A stretch of 64,000 bases of DNA from Theileria orientalis strain Shintoku. Its lineage: Eukaryota > Apicomplexa > Aconoidasida > Piroplasmida > Theileriidae. Shown here one piece after another: positions 30,973 through 42,546 of this stretch. The first letter of the stretch is position 1. Each line of letters opens with the position of its first letter. The notes below the pieces were generated by a model. The model was not told the DNA's origin, did no database searches, and saw only the letters and a list, made by a program, of their open reading frames with translations. A program made the translations under genes and the position numbers. The stretch is taken from contig NC_025263.1 in the NCBI RefSeq assembly GCF_000740895.1, positions 62,001 to 126,000 of the forward strand, given 5' to 3'.

Positions 30973-33900
30973 CTACTTCTGCTGTTCAAATTGAGCTTTG
31001 TAGAATACTTTAATTTGATTGCTTTTTATTGTTCTGTACACACTCTCCTTTATTTTATCTTCGCACAACGCTATGCACTTCATTATATTGTTTTTCAGCA
31101 TCTGCTTATTCTTCTCGTTTGCGTTCCTAGCGTCCTTACTTTCTTCTTCCAACTCCCTTTCTGGCCTCAAGGACACATAATAGTGTGTTTGTATCAGTAT
31201 GTTCAGTATGAGTGGCACTTGGTATCTGATGTACTTATAGTTGTTTGCGTTAATCATCAAGTTCGTAAACTTTATCAAGTCTCTGTAGCCGCTCCTTCCT
31301 CTCATCACCATCTGGTTAAATTGGTGATAAAAGTACAACACTATGTTTATATTCTTGTTAATGTTGCTTGAAACTAGCGCGTTTATCAACTTAAACATTA
31401 TATGGGTCAACATACTCGCTTCTTCACCACTTTCCGTTCCATTGATTACATTCAATATTATTTGTATCAACTCCACTGTGTCCTTTTTAATTACTTTGCT
31501 ATTTATGTTATATAACTTATTTACTATCAAATAGTTGAATAGTATTTCATCACTGATCCTTTTATCCAAATTCCCTTTTGTTAATTCCTTTTGAACCTCT
31601 TTCTTGTCAACACACATACAACTATTTCTACTTCTGATCATTTCCACTATATACTTCTGTTTATTTCTAACAAGTGTGCTAACTTCATTGTACAATTCTT
31701 CTTTCATCGTTTCCTTGTTGTAATTGTTTATTAACATAAACAAGAGTATGTACTTGTTCAATTCATGTTCCTTACTTCCTCCATATCCTTTATCTATATT
31801 GTTAATCGACTCTTTTACTAATTTCCTGTACATGTAACCGTCGTAATTCAATAAATTTTTCAGAAACCTACAACAACATACTTAACTTCTTTCGACTTAC
31901 TGGTGCAGTTCATCATTCTTTTTCGCCAAGTTCACTACGTATTTGCTATCGCTGTTCAACGTTTCCACCATTTTCAACAGCACGACGTACAATTTATACA
32001 CCTTTTCGTCCACTTTCACTGTTTCCTTAGGCCCTCTTCCCACCAATACCTCTTCTCCTCGTTCCCGGTTTTCTTTAAAGGTGTATGAATTCATGTTCCA
32101 CAGCGCTATGTTCGACACGTACTTACTGCTTATCATTTGCATGTTCTCGTGGAGCATCATAATATCTTTCTCCAGACTTCTACTTCCTGCCTCTTTACCA
32201 TCTTTTCCATTAACTGCAGGTTGACGTAAACTCAATATTTCCTTTATTACTTCGTTTTCTCTAAACAGCTCCACGCAGTAGTTGTTATAGTTATTTATTT
32301 TCATGGTATCTATGTACTTGTATACGAAATACAAGTCCCAATTACTTCTTCTATCTTCCTTTACGCTCCTCTTTGCCTTGACTGCCTTCAAATAGTTCCT
32401 CAGTAAGTTGTTTACGTACACCTTTACTGCCGATATTCTTCTATCTTGATTATCCCAGTATGCTCCACTTTCAACTTTCATCATATCCTCTTCGTCTCTG
32501 TTACCTCTATCCGTAGCCTCTACATCACCAACTTCTCCATCGCTACTGTCGCAGGGTGTGTTACTGTTGGCAGTCTCATTTGTGCTGACTATCATGTTTA
32601 TGTTTCTAACTCTTGTTCCGTCGCTACTGTCGTTGAAATCTATTCTTATGTCTCTGTCGCTTTTACCTACATCTACGTCGCCAATTTCCCATTTTTCCTT
32701 TCCAACATCTCCTTCCTCACTTGTGTATTTAATTATGCATATTGTGAATGTGTAGTAGTACTTCACGAACAGACTTATTACTTTTTTTTCGTTCTCCTTG
32801 CTGTAGTATTCATTAACCATGATTATCTTCTTCGTTTCTGTTATTATATCAAATATATTCTTTGATTCTCTCTGTCCTCCCTTCTTACTTCCAACTCCTT
32901 CCTCACTCCTTTTATATCCTATTATCATTCTATAACACCCATTAACGTTTACTGACGCTTCGTAACTTAGTATATGCAACAACATCTCCAGCAGCGCTAT
33001 TAAACTTTCTATGCCATTCCTCATCACTGTTGCAGCTTCCTCCTTTTCCTTCTCTCCTCCCTTGGTCCTTCTGTTTTCACTCACTTTCACTCTCTTGTAC
33101 ACTTTATCTATGCTATTTAGTATACTGTTCACTACTTCCTTGTTATCCACTCCTATTATGTTTTCCAAAAACACTTTTACGTTTTTACACAGGTCATCTT
33201 TGCTACTTGGTATGTGTGTCAACTCTTCTTCGTTCGTACTCTTTTCTGAAGCGACTATTGTTCCCAAGTACCTCCTGAAGTATATTAGTGACAATTTTTT
33301 ATTAAGGTTCCCCTTTTTATTTTCTCCTGTTAGCTCCAGATTTTTCCATATGAACTCGTCTACTTTCCCGTTATTGTTGAACAGCTTCATGTTTTTTGCT
33401 ATAAAGGAGTACACGCTTCCGTCGCTACTTCCTAGTAACCTACTCAATATTCCATTCACATCCATGTTCAACACTCTTCTACTCCTTTCCCGTCCTTCAC
33501 TTTCCAAATCTTCACTGTTCTTCTTACCAAATTTACTCAATCCTTCTTTGATTTCATAATTTTCTTCTACTCTAAATCTTTCGTTGTTTACTAACATTAT
33601 GTGGTATATTATACTCAATGTTACTTCATTTATTCCCTTTTTTACCAACTTTTCGTAATTGTCTCTTACGTATATGTACACGTCCCTCACCATTATAAAC
33701 AGGTTGTTCGTCAACTCCTTGTCACCTCTTTCTTCTTCCACACTCTCAATCTCTTCATTCTGAGTACTACTTCTTACGCTCTCTTCATACTCGCTTTCTT
33801 CCGTTTTCAGAGGGTCAAAATATGAAATCAGCTTCCTTATTATCACTATCACTTGCGACATCAGCATCAAACTCTGTCCGTCACACCTAACTTCCAACTT

Positions 33901-36069
33901 TTGATACAGTCTTATGAACTCCTCTGCCACCTTCCTTATGTTCTTTATGTTGAACTCCAACGTACTCAGATACGCTATTATTACTCCATACATCTCATAT
34001 TTGTATCCTTCAAATATTTTAAACGCTCTTATCACTTCATTGTTATTTACATTCAAATTCTCAATATTTCTTATTACTGTGTAATTATTCAAATAATTTA
34101 TTTCCACTCCTTCATTGCTAATTTTATCTTCTTTTCCTTCATCACTTTCTGATGTTCTAGATTCTCCATTCATCGGTTTAAATCTTTTTGGTACTATCGT
34201 TTTATCCCTTTTTTCTTTAAACTTTCTCTTCAATGTATTCTTTTCTTCCATTTTTCCATCATTTCCCTCTCCCTCACTCCTTCCATCTTCTTCGACTTCT
34301 TCCACTTCATCTTCGTATAAATCTACTTCTTCTTTGTATTTCTTGTAATACTTGTCAATGTATTCAAAAAATGTTGTCAGTTGACTCATACTTTTGTAAT
34401 TTCCCATTAGATTACTTATAAATTCATCACTTGGTAAATTTTTATTCCATACCTTCTCTTTCACCAATTCTTTCCTTCTCATTCCTTCGTTTTCTCTACT
34501 TTTACAAACCATTTCGAAATCAGTATCACTTTTTTTAAAGTTTGTTGATATTTTCTTTAAGAACAATACTGTTTTTTGCGATAAACTCACTGTTGAATAC
34601 CATTTAAAATCCATGTATAGCAGTTCAAACACCTTTTCTAGACTTGAATCTATCAACTCCAAATCCATGTTACTTATTACCTTCAACACTTTCCAGCTGT
34701 TCTCCAGCTGTTCTCTCAATGATCCTTCCTTTTCATTTCTTAAACTGCCAACTGAATTGCATGCTTTGTACAACACTCTCATGTGCGAAATTACAAATGA
34801 GAAACTCTCGTGGACTATCTTTACCATCACCTCATCTGTGCTGTATTTTACAAATATTCTACTTGTTTTCAATATCAGCAGGATCTTGTAGTATCCTTTT
34901 ATCAAAATTACTCTATCCTTTTCCAAATACTTCTTGTAAACATCAGTGTTCGTATCTGTTACTACCATCAACTCCCTCAATCTCCTCAGTACTTCGTGTA
35001 TCAGCTCATTGTTACTTACCACTGACTTAATCACATTTGGCAATATCAATAGCGTTCCGTAGATCCTTTCTTTCTGTTCTTCTTCGCTCTCTTCTATTCC
35101 TTTCTTCTCCTTTTTATCTTTTGAATTCCCATCCTTTTCTTCACTTTTTTTTCCTGTGTTCAATAGTTCCAACATACTCGATTGCACTGGGTTATGTAAT
35201 ATTTCAAGCAAGTTTTTTTCCATCTCGCCTAATACTGATACATATTTTTCCATATTCCATACTTCTCTAACCTCTTCTTCTTCTACTCCTTCACTATCCT
35301 TCTCCGACTCTTCCACTGCATTCTTTTTACTGATTAGTTCCAATTCATATCGGTATAGATAGTATACAAATACCAATAGTTGATTCAGCAACTTTTCGTT
35401 CACTACCTTTTTATTTGTTTTTACTACATTAATCAGCACCAATATCTCTTTTAATGCGATATATATTATATTATTAATCTTCTTACTTTCTCCACTCCCG
35501 TTATCACTCTTCACTATCCTTTTATACAAATCCTCGAATATATCTATGTAACTTACCAATATTTTCGTTACTTCATTCAGTTCGTTGTAACTAAACAATA
35601 TTTGATTACTTGGATCATTTTTACTTTCAACTTCATTTCCGTACAGTGACGTTGATAAATACAGAACATTCTTCAATCTCTCTTCGTATGACTCCAGGTC
35701 ATCTTTCACTTTCGGTATTTCCGCTTCTAACAGCTTTAGGAACACTGGATTGTGCACTGATAGTTTTCTTCTGTTACTCAGGTTCAGTATTATGTATCCG
35801 AATAACTTCAGGTGATGCCCTTCCAGATCCTTTTTTCCTTTCTTTTTGTTTACAGTCACGTTGCTACACTCTTGTATCAGCTTACATGACAACATAAAGA
35901 TCAAGCTTTCTACTTCTCCGTTACCTTTCATTGCTATTGATGGCACTTTTGGGAATCCTAAGAATACCAAGTAACTTTCAACATCACTTTCTGTCAATTC
36001 GTACAGGGTCTTTTCTCCAAAAATCCTCGTTTTTTCCAGAAGATCGTAATAATCCACTTTTATATCCAT
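30973..36069 (-). CDS. Large unrecognised helical protein, 1,687 aa
   Basis: Two exons, 36069-31901 and 31867-30973, joined across a 33-nt intron that keeps the frame (DELHQ then FLKNLLNYDGY). I do not recognise the protein. It is almost entirely predicted alpha-helical, with leucine/isoleucine heptad-like spacing suggesting a HEAT/ARM-type solenoid. Highly charged inserts occur at about residues 250-340 and 585-680 (including a basic stretch KRKFKEKRDK, a likely nuclear signal) and another acidic Ser/Asp-rich stretch at about 1090-1200. There is no signal peptide or membrane segment. Candidates by size and style are large scaffold proteins of mRNA 3' processing (symplekin-like) or ribosome assembly (URB1/UTP-like), but no diagnostic motif supports either. 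Codon use is AT-rich throughout. Confidence 0.8.
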
Positions 36070-36524
36070 TTTTTTCTCATTTTACTTGGCAAAAACCCAT
36101 TTACGGCATTTTAATTATTGTTCAATACATTAAATTCAATGAAATTATACAGAACAAACCCATTATAGGCCTTCGCTATATACATATTAACAATCACACT
36201 TATAAGTGTATAAATCACTTTAGAATCATATACACTAATGTACTCTTTTTACAATCTTATTGTTTATATATGGTACATCTAACATCGACACAATCCTACT
36301 ATTTTATGGATTTAATAGTACAATAATGTTTTTATAGCTTGAAGATTACATTTAAACTAACTCTATGTCTAATTTTTTATTATTTATTTTACTTATCCTG
36401 AAACTTTCATGTTCACATTGTGTTGTGTATGGTATTCACTATTTATTTTACTTTATATTCCAATGTGTATATTTGTATTATTTTAGTTGTCAACAGAAGT
36501 TTATTTGTACATTATTTTTAAAGT
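36070..36524. other. Divergent promoter region
   Basis: Spacer between the large helical-protein gene (minus) and the Yip1 gene (plus). AT-rich with poly-T runs. A short hydrophobic frame here (36365-36559) overlaps the Yip1 start and is not convincing. No gene seen. Confidence 0.55.
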
Positions 36525-37601
36525 ATGGACTCTGGCGAGAATACTTTAAACGAGAATGATCTCGTTCCTGAGGCTCCTCCTTCGGAACTAAATAATTTTA
36601 TTAGTACCGATGAGAATTCATCTGATTTAAAGGAATCGCCTGAGATTGATTATTCTAAAATTCAGGATATAGAGTTCGGCTCAAAGGTTTTGCTATTTTT
36701 TGACTATTTTACACATTTGAAAGAATTTTTTCAACTATCGACTTCTGAGTATTTCGATAGATGTTTTGCTGCTTTATATCCTTACTTTTGCATCAATTTA
36801 TCATTTTCTGCTCTATTTAATCACCTGAAGAGCTTTGTTTACACCAGGCGACTTTGGTTTCCCGATTCCTTAACAAGCTTTGCTGAAAGTGCCAACGCTG
36901 CTAGAAGGGGTTCTGATGACACTATTAATGTGAATTTGGACGTCTCTAATGAGGAAAGTGAAGTGAACGTACATTTCGACAAGGACACTGAAAATGTTTT
37001 TGACATTTCGGCTAGCTCCAGTTACTTCAAGGGGATTCAGTTGAAGCAGCAGTCCAAATGGTACAGGACTCTCTGTTCCATGACTCAGTTTCCTGACTTA
37101 TATGGTCCCATTTGGATTAACATTACTGCTTCTTCTTCTTTGTTTTTTTCAAGTTGTATAAGTCATAAGCTACACTCCTTAAACAGTCTTTTGACCCTTT
37201 CTTGCTTCTACGAGCTTGTTTTTCTTTCTCTAACTTGCTCTTTCGTTATGGCTGTCTGTGTTTTCTTATGCAATTATTTCTTTACTAAGGAGTTAAAGTT
37301 TCGTAACTTTGTTAGTTTCTTGTGTGTTTCTGGCTACACTCAAATTCCGCTGGCTATTTTATGTAAGATATGTATTTTTATCAGTCTTCTTATGTTTTTT
37401 CATCCACTTCACTTTATTTTACTCATTTTGAAGGTTTTCACATACTTTTATCTTTTCATTTCCACCTCGTTCACTCTTTCCATCGCACTACCTTCACTTG
37501 ATTCGAGGAAACGGACTTTTTTGTACAAGCTTGCTGCGATCATATCATCATATGTAACCCAGAGTCTGTTTTTAACTTTAATACAGAAGTACATACACTA
37601 A
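36525..37601 (+). CDS. Yip1-domain Golgi membrane protein
   Basis: A single-exon 358-aa protein. The first 190 residues are polar and face the cytosol, with an acidic N-terminus (SENSSDL-type patches). From about residue 188 the Yip1 domain begins with its hallmark FPDLYGPIWINIT (D-L-Y-G-P-x-W), and five hydrophobic helices follow to the C-terminus (about 198-215, 225-250, 262-290, 294-318, 335-352). Yip1/YIPF proteins sit in ER-to-Golgi membranes and interact with Rab GTPases. The length and topology fit the YIPF1/YIPF2 branch. It ends about 200 bp from the stop of the convergent Sec14-like gene. Confidence 0.85.
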   Translation: MDSGENTLNENDLVPEAPPSELNNFISTDENSSDLKESPEIDYSKIQDIEFGSKVLLFFDYFTHLKEFFQLSTSEYFDRCFAALYPYFCINLSFSALFNHLKSFVYTRRLWFPDSLTSFAESANAARRGSDDTINVNLDVSNEESEVNVHFDKDTENVFDISASSSYFKGIQLKQQSKWYRTLCSMTQFPDLYGPIWINITASSSLFFSSCISHKLHSLNSLLTLSCFYELVFLSLTCSFVMAVCVFLCNYFFTKELKFRNFVSFLCVSGYTQIPLAILCKICIFISLLMFFHPLHFILLILKVFTYFYLFISTSFTLSIALPSLDSRKRTFLYKLAAIISSYVTQSLFLTLIQKYIH

Positions 37602-37604
37602 TGT

Positions 37605-37800
37605 TGTTTTATTCACAATACACATTTAGTTATACATTTATTTGTACACTTAAATACATATTTATGTATATGTTGATACATTTGTGTATATATGTGTATA
37701 CATACATGTATATACTAAAGTACATCTACGTCCATCGTATATGTATGCATTAATTATTTGTATATACCAGTGTATAGATACTTCCATACATAAACATGAA
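37605..37800. repeat. Alternating TG/TA-rich tract
   Basis: Between the converging Yip1 and Sec14-like genes lies a tract of TACATA, TGTATA and GTATATA words, densest at 37660-37770. It resembles the tract between the WD40 and RPB5 genes. Such DNA can form left-handed or unstable duplex and may mark transcript ends; that role is inference. Confidence 0.6.
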
Positions 37801-37808
37801 CATCAATG

Positions 37809-39118
37809 CTAATTTATATTATTTATAAATCGTTCTAAGTCCTGCTCGTTTCGAATCACACTTGACTCTATTTCACTCATAAGCTGAGGCATCTTAGTTG
37901 CTAAATATTTTACTGTTTCTTTTGACAGTATGTAATGCCTTATGTTTTTTAACCATTTATTGCTAGCGTCACTACTATTTAACTCATTACTCTCACTCGG
38001 ATTACTTACACCCGGCGTACACATATAACTACATAGGTTTTTGTTTAGTACCATACATGTGCCATACAGTATTGATTTTGGCAATTTAAGTATGGTGTAA
38101 CTATTAATGTGACTTGAAGATCCTCTGTCGCTTGCAGGGTCTTCTACTATACCGTTTGGCACATTTTCTGTTGCATTTGGGAAAAAATGGAACGGGTAAT
38201 AATCTCTAGTTAAGTTCGGGTGCGTCCCTCCAAACTTTTGTTGTAACTGGTGTGCGCTGTACTGGGACAGTAGTACTTCTTTCGAATTATCCTTTAGCAC
38301 TACTATCTTCTTCAACACTCCTTCTGGCAGGACGTTTCTGAGTGGTTTGATCACCATGTTTATTAAGTTCGGCGAGTCCACCAGGTACAGTTTATTAAGC
38401 CTTCCTCTGTACTTGGAGTGCATAATTTCCGTGAGCTGGATTATCATTTGAACCGGCAGGTTTACTATTCCCTTGTTATCGCAGTCTATCAGAACGTTGT
38501 AGTTCTCTGATTTACCTCCGACGTGCAGGTACCTACACAATTTGTGTGTTTTACATTTTGTTTACTAAGTTACCTCAAAAAGAACTCGAAGCAGAATACT
38601 ATCAGCTTCACCAGCTTCTCAATTGACAAGCTCTGTAACTTGAACACGTCTGCCACCAGTGTCGGTCTACACCTTTTATCTCTTCCGAACCAATACAGGT
38701 ATCCCTCCTTAAGCTCGTGCTCTATATCGTCCAATGTTGCTGGCAGCATGCTGGAATTCCTAAATTGGTAGTTCAAAAATATCCACTCGAGGGACTTTTT
38801 GTAGTCAAATTTTGCCGAGTACAAAAATCTCAGAAACTCAGGCTCCATAACATATAACCATTCTGTATCTTCTTTGGAATTCCACCTGTTTTTCAGCATA
38901 CATTCTTCGCTGATATATCTCATGAATTCTTCCAATATTTTTTCTTCATTTTCGGATATCGGAACATTGTTAAACATATAACGGTTTTCTGAGCTCAATA
39001 TGTCCTCAAACATGGGTTCGTACAGCAATACTGATTCATCTAGTGCGTAGGGATTAACGTGTGAAGTCGGTATTTCTATGCTTCCATAAAGGACCGAATG
39101 TGAGCCGTCAAAATCCAT
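37809..39118 (-). CDS. Sec14-like CRAL-TRIO lipid-binding protein
   Basis: Two exons, 39118-38574 and 38532-37809, with a 41-nt intron; 422 aa. Residues about 70-165 are the CRAL-TRIO N-terminal helices (LRFLYSAKFDYKKSLEWI, matching the L-R-F-L-x-A-x-x-x-x-x-x-x-x-x helix). Residues about 170-320 form the lipid-binding lobe: VLIDCDNKGIVNL, a YRGRLNKLYLVDSP segment, and a gate-helix region followed by KFGGTHPNL, equivalent to the L-P-x-E-Y-G-G region. Sec14 proteins move or present phosphatidylinositol and other lipids at Golgi and endosomal membranes. The last 100 residues have no clear match. Its convergent neighbour is the Yip1 Golgi protein, which may be coincidence. Confidence 0.82.
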
Positions 39119-39593
39119 ATTAATTATACATACCTCCGAAATATTTAATTTTTGTCGCTGTGAACATTTTATCTTAATTAATCCATATAAATGTAACTAC
39201 ATTACACATTTTAACAATTTTAAATTTGTTATACACACTTTAATTATACATAAAAATAATCAATATATATTTATTAAAAACAACTAAATTTTTAAAATTT
39301 GTGTAAAATATTAGTTAATTATTTTACTTATTTTAAACCTAAGGTGCATTGTGGTAATTATTTTACATTTAATGTTATTCTTCAAAATAAAAGGAATGAC
39401 AGATTTAGAAAACAATTTGTAATTTAAAACCACATGTTAATTTAAAATGTGTGAATTGTTAACACCAATAATACATTAATAATTTTTGCCCAATGGAATC
39501 CATTTTAAAATATTATATAGGTTATTTTTTAATTATCAATACAGATTTATGTTTATTGTTAAATCTAAAAATTGAAAATCATTTTATTTGAAT
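39119..39593. other. Divergent promoter region
   Basis: AT-rich spacer between the Sec14-like gene (minus) and the AAA gene (plus). It contains TGGAATCC (39494-39501) and TACACA words near 39200-39235. No gene seen. Confidence 0.55.
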
Positions 39594-42198
39594 ATGTCTA
39601 TATCTTGTTTAAACATTTATTCCGATTTATCACATGAACGCTGGATTCTTAAAAATTACAATAACAACACTCAAGATAAGTATTCTTCTGATGTATTTAA
39701 TGAGATTCTACCTCAACTTGATCCCCAAAATTTATTTTATTACTACTGGAATTTAGCTGGTCCAGGCGAATTTAAGCCTTGTCCCAAAACTGACTTTTTT
39801 AAAGGTATGTGTAACTAGATATATTTCAATCAACTTTTAAACAGATGGAGACGATGATTTTTTTGATGAAGATTCAATTCGCTTGTCTAAATCGCTTTCC
39901 AACTTTATGAAAGAATGGCTTTTAGATATCTCTACGGCTTACTCCTCTAAGCAGACTAATAATTTAAATTCAAACATCTTAAGCTTGATTAGGGATTCCT
40001 TGTTTTTGAGATCCAATAACGTACTGAAAGGCTCAAATGGTCGTGGAGTCCACGGCTTTGTCGTATATTCAAAAAAAGGTACTCTGATCTATTAACATCA
40101 ATTTTTAGATTTTGACCTGTACGGGTATTTTTTACGGCTGTGCAGGAGTTCCTTTTGGTTATCCAAAAAGTGTAGTGAGCCTGGTCCTGGAAATGAACTT
40201 AACAACGAAAGTAAACTAAGCGGAATCTACACACTTGACTTTGCCGTTTATTCTGCCCACTCCTTTTCAAACTTCTGTTTCACAAACAGGAATTACCTTG
40301 TTACGTGCTGCTGTGAAAGGTGTACGAGAGTGTTAGACTATTTGGACAGGAATCACCACGATCAGGCTTCAAGTGAAAACCTGAGGAAGTTGCTGCTGAA
40401 TGAGCAGAAGAGTCTGACCACATTTCTCATTCACAACAGGCAGTATCAGACTTTAGAGTACAAACTGTTGAAAATAAGCTTCAACAGTCTGGTCGTAAAG
40501 AAAGTCTTCAACGACCAGTTTTACTCTTTATTTAACGGCTCTGAGTCAGATTTAAAATCCTTGTTTCAGTCATGCTTCGTCCTCTGCAGAAACTTTGAGC
40601 TGCTGTCGGATTACTCAAGTGACAATACCGAGAACCCTCTAGGCGTATCGTCTCTGGTCCTTGATCTTTTGTGTGAATATGCTGAGCTTTGGGAGGAATT
40701 GGATCTGCCCGTATTCTCATTTATCCTCTTGCAAGTGGAAAACACTATTAGTACTGGCAGGCCAGCCACTCAAGACGACTCTGTATCTTCAAATCCACGT
40801 TCTCTACTAAACAATTCCAGCCACTTTAAGTATTTTAACATGCTTTACGACGAGGTGGTTAGCGAGACTTTGAAGGTAGAATATTTCAAAGACTTCCTTA
40901 ACCAATGTTGCGAAGATCAAGGGTCACACAACACCCATGTATTGAGGTACTTTATGATAAAGATATGATTGTTTAGGGCTTTGCTTCGGTTGACGCGAGG
41001 GTACCGGCTGGAGGATTTGAAGGTGCTTACACGCTTGGCTAGGTGCGAAAGTGTAAAGGACAGGTGCGACAACTTCCACGAGGAGGCGCTGAAGTACTTC
41101 GAGAGGGCAGTCTCTTTGAAGCCCGTGGTCGAGTTTTCACACAATCTTGGCCTGAGTCCCGAGGTCTCCTCCTTTTCCAACTTTTTATACTTCAGTCCTC
41201 TGAAACTGCAAAATGGCCAGGTGGTTTGTAAAAGGGGCTTAGAGGCAATGGTGCTTCAAGTTGACACTCTTGAAAGGGTCGCCTCCTTCCTATCTCAGCC
41301 GCTTGGCACTGGGTCTCCTGAACGTGAAAACGCCTCCACAGCTCTTGCCATCACTGGCGACTCTGGCGTTGGTAAAACTACTTTGGCTCACTGCTTGGCC
41401 CAGGAGATGAATTCTCTTTTTTTCCCCGTTAACGTTCTAAGTTTTCTGAGGCCTCAAGTTGGTTTATCTGAGAAGTTGTTCCACTATTTCATTTCTAAGA
41501 TACGCAGTCATTTTTCTGGTTCAGAAACAGGTACTTTATGCCACATGTAGCATCTGTGTCCACTAACACACACTTACTTTTACAGAAACAAAACACAAAC
41601 ATACACACACTTAAGCTTACACACATTCATGTATTTAGGCACTAGGAGGGACCTGGTCAAGTGTGTAATTTTACTGGAGGGACTCGAGTCTCTTAACGGC
41701 AACGAGGGCTACTTAAAGCGCTTCCTCTCCGGCATACGCTCTGAAATTGACGACATCAGCTCCCATTCTAAGTTTTCATCTGATTATTCTATTCTCTTTG
41801 TCACCACCTGCCACCGACTATCTGACTTACCTGAGAAGATTCGACTGGTAATTTCCCGAATTCACGTCAATTATTAGGTTTTCACTGAGGTTATTTCAAT
41901 GGAGGCTCCTATTATGGACCGACAATTTGCAAAACTCTGTTTTGAGCTGTTTCTGAATCTCAGGTGCGACTTTATGGAGCGGATGGACGATTTGGTCGAG
42001 TATCTGGGCACGAGGAACTATTTGTGCAAACTCACTCCCCTGAAAATTGCGACTATTTCAAAGAACGCGGCTTTGAAAACCGTTGCAGACTCGTCTCTTC
42101 TTTTTAGCGGCGAATTGTGCACATCAAAAAGTCACATCAAGACTAGCTTAGTTTGCATGGAAACAGTGATTTCAATTCTGGATTCCACTCTCACTTAG
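39594..42198 (+). CDS. AAA-type ATPase with degenerate Walker B
   Basis: Six exons: 39594-39804, 39845-40078, 40109-40946, 40977-41530, 41639-41847, 41878-42198; 788 aa, every join GT-AG and in frame. The first 420 residues match nothing I know and include a cysteine cluster TCCCERC (about residues 210-216). One AAA module follows: Walker A GDSGVGKT (about 555), a VGLSEKLFHYF helix equivalent to the classical VGxSE motif, Walker B VILLEGLES (about 622-630), and a sensor-1 region LFVTTCH. The usual Walker B D-E/D-D is E-G, so ATP hydrolysis may be lost or altered. The layout is of the CDC48/PEX/NVL style, with only one module. A PEX1/PEX6 role is unlikely if, as generally held, Theileria lacks peroxisomes. 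Confidence 0.75.
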
Positions 42199-42391
42199 AT
42201 TCCAAACTATATTTAATTTAATAGGTTTAACTTATTTTACCAAATCATACGTCTCGTATGGGTAAATAAAAATTTACTCTTTTATTTCCAAAGGTTCAAA
42301 ATTCTTAAAACAACTTAGTTTCTGAAAATTTTTATGGAATTTAAATCCTTATCTATACAAAGTCAAATTGAAAACTTTTGGGAATAATTCG

Positions 42392-42502
42392 ATGGTATAC
42401 ACGATGGTTTTTGCACTCATTTTCTTCTCTTGGGCGATTCTTATGATAAGCGTTAGTAGGATGTATCACATGTTTAAGCCTTTCGAAGAATCTTCCCTTT
42501 GA
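42392..42502 (+). CDS. Possible micro-protein with one membrane helix
   Basis: A 36-codon frame (ATG 42392, TGA 42500-42502) predicts a short protein dominated by one hydrophobic helix (about residues 4-21, VFALIFFSWAILMISV) and a polar end KPFEESSL. It lies alone between the AAA gene and the patatin gene, ending 44 bp before the next start. The coding look is suggestive only; a 5' UTR frame of the patatin gene is the alternative. Confidence 0.3.
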   Translation: MVYTMVFALIFFSWAILMISVSRMYHMFKPFEESSL

Positions 42503-42546
42503 AATGAACTTATTTTAAATACTTATTTTTTGATTCCTATATTGAA

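Noticed and set aside
36365..36559. Hydrophobic plus-strand frame overlapping the Yip1 start
   Set aside because: Composition-driven, overlaps a well-supported gene in another frame and has no motif.
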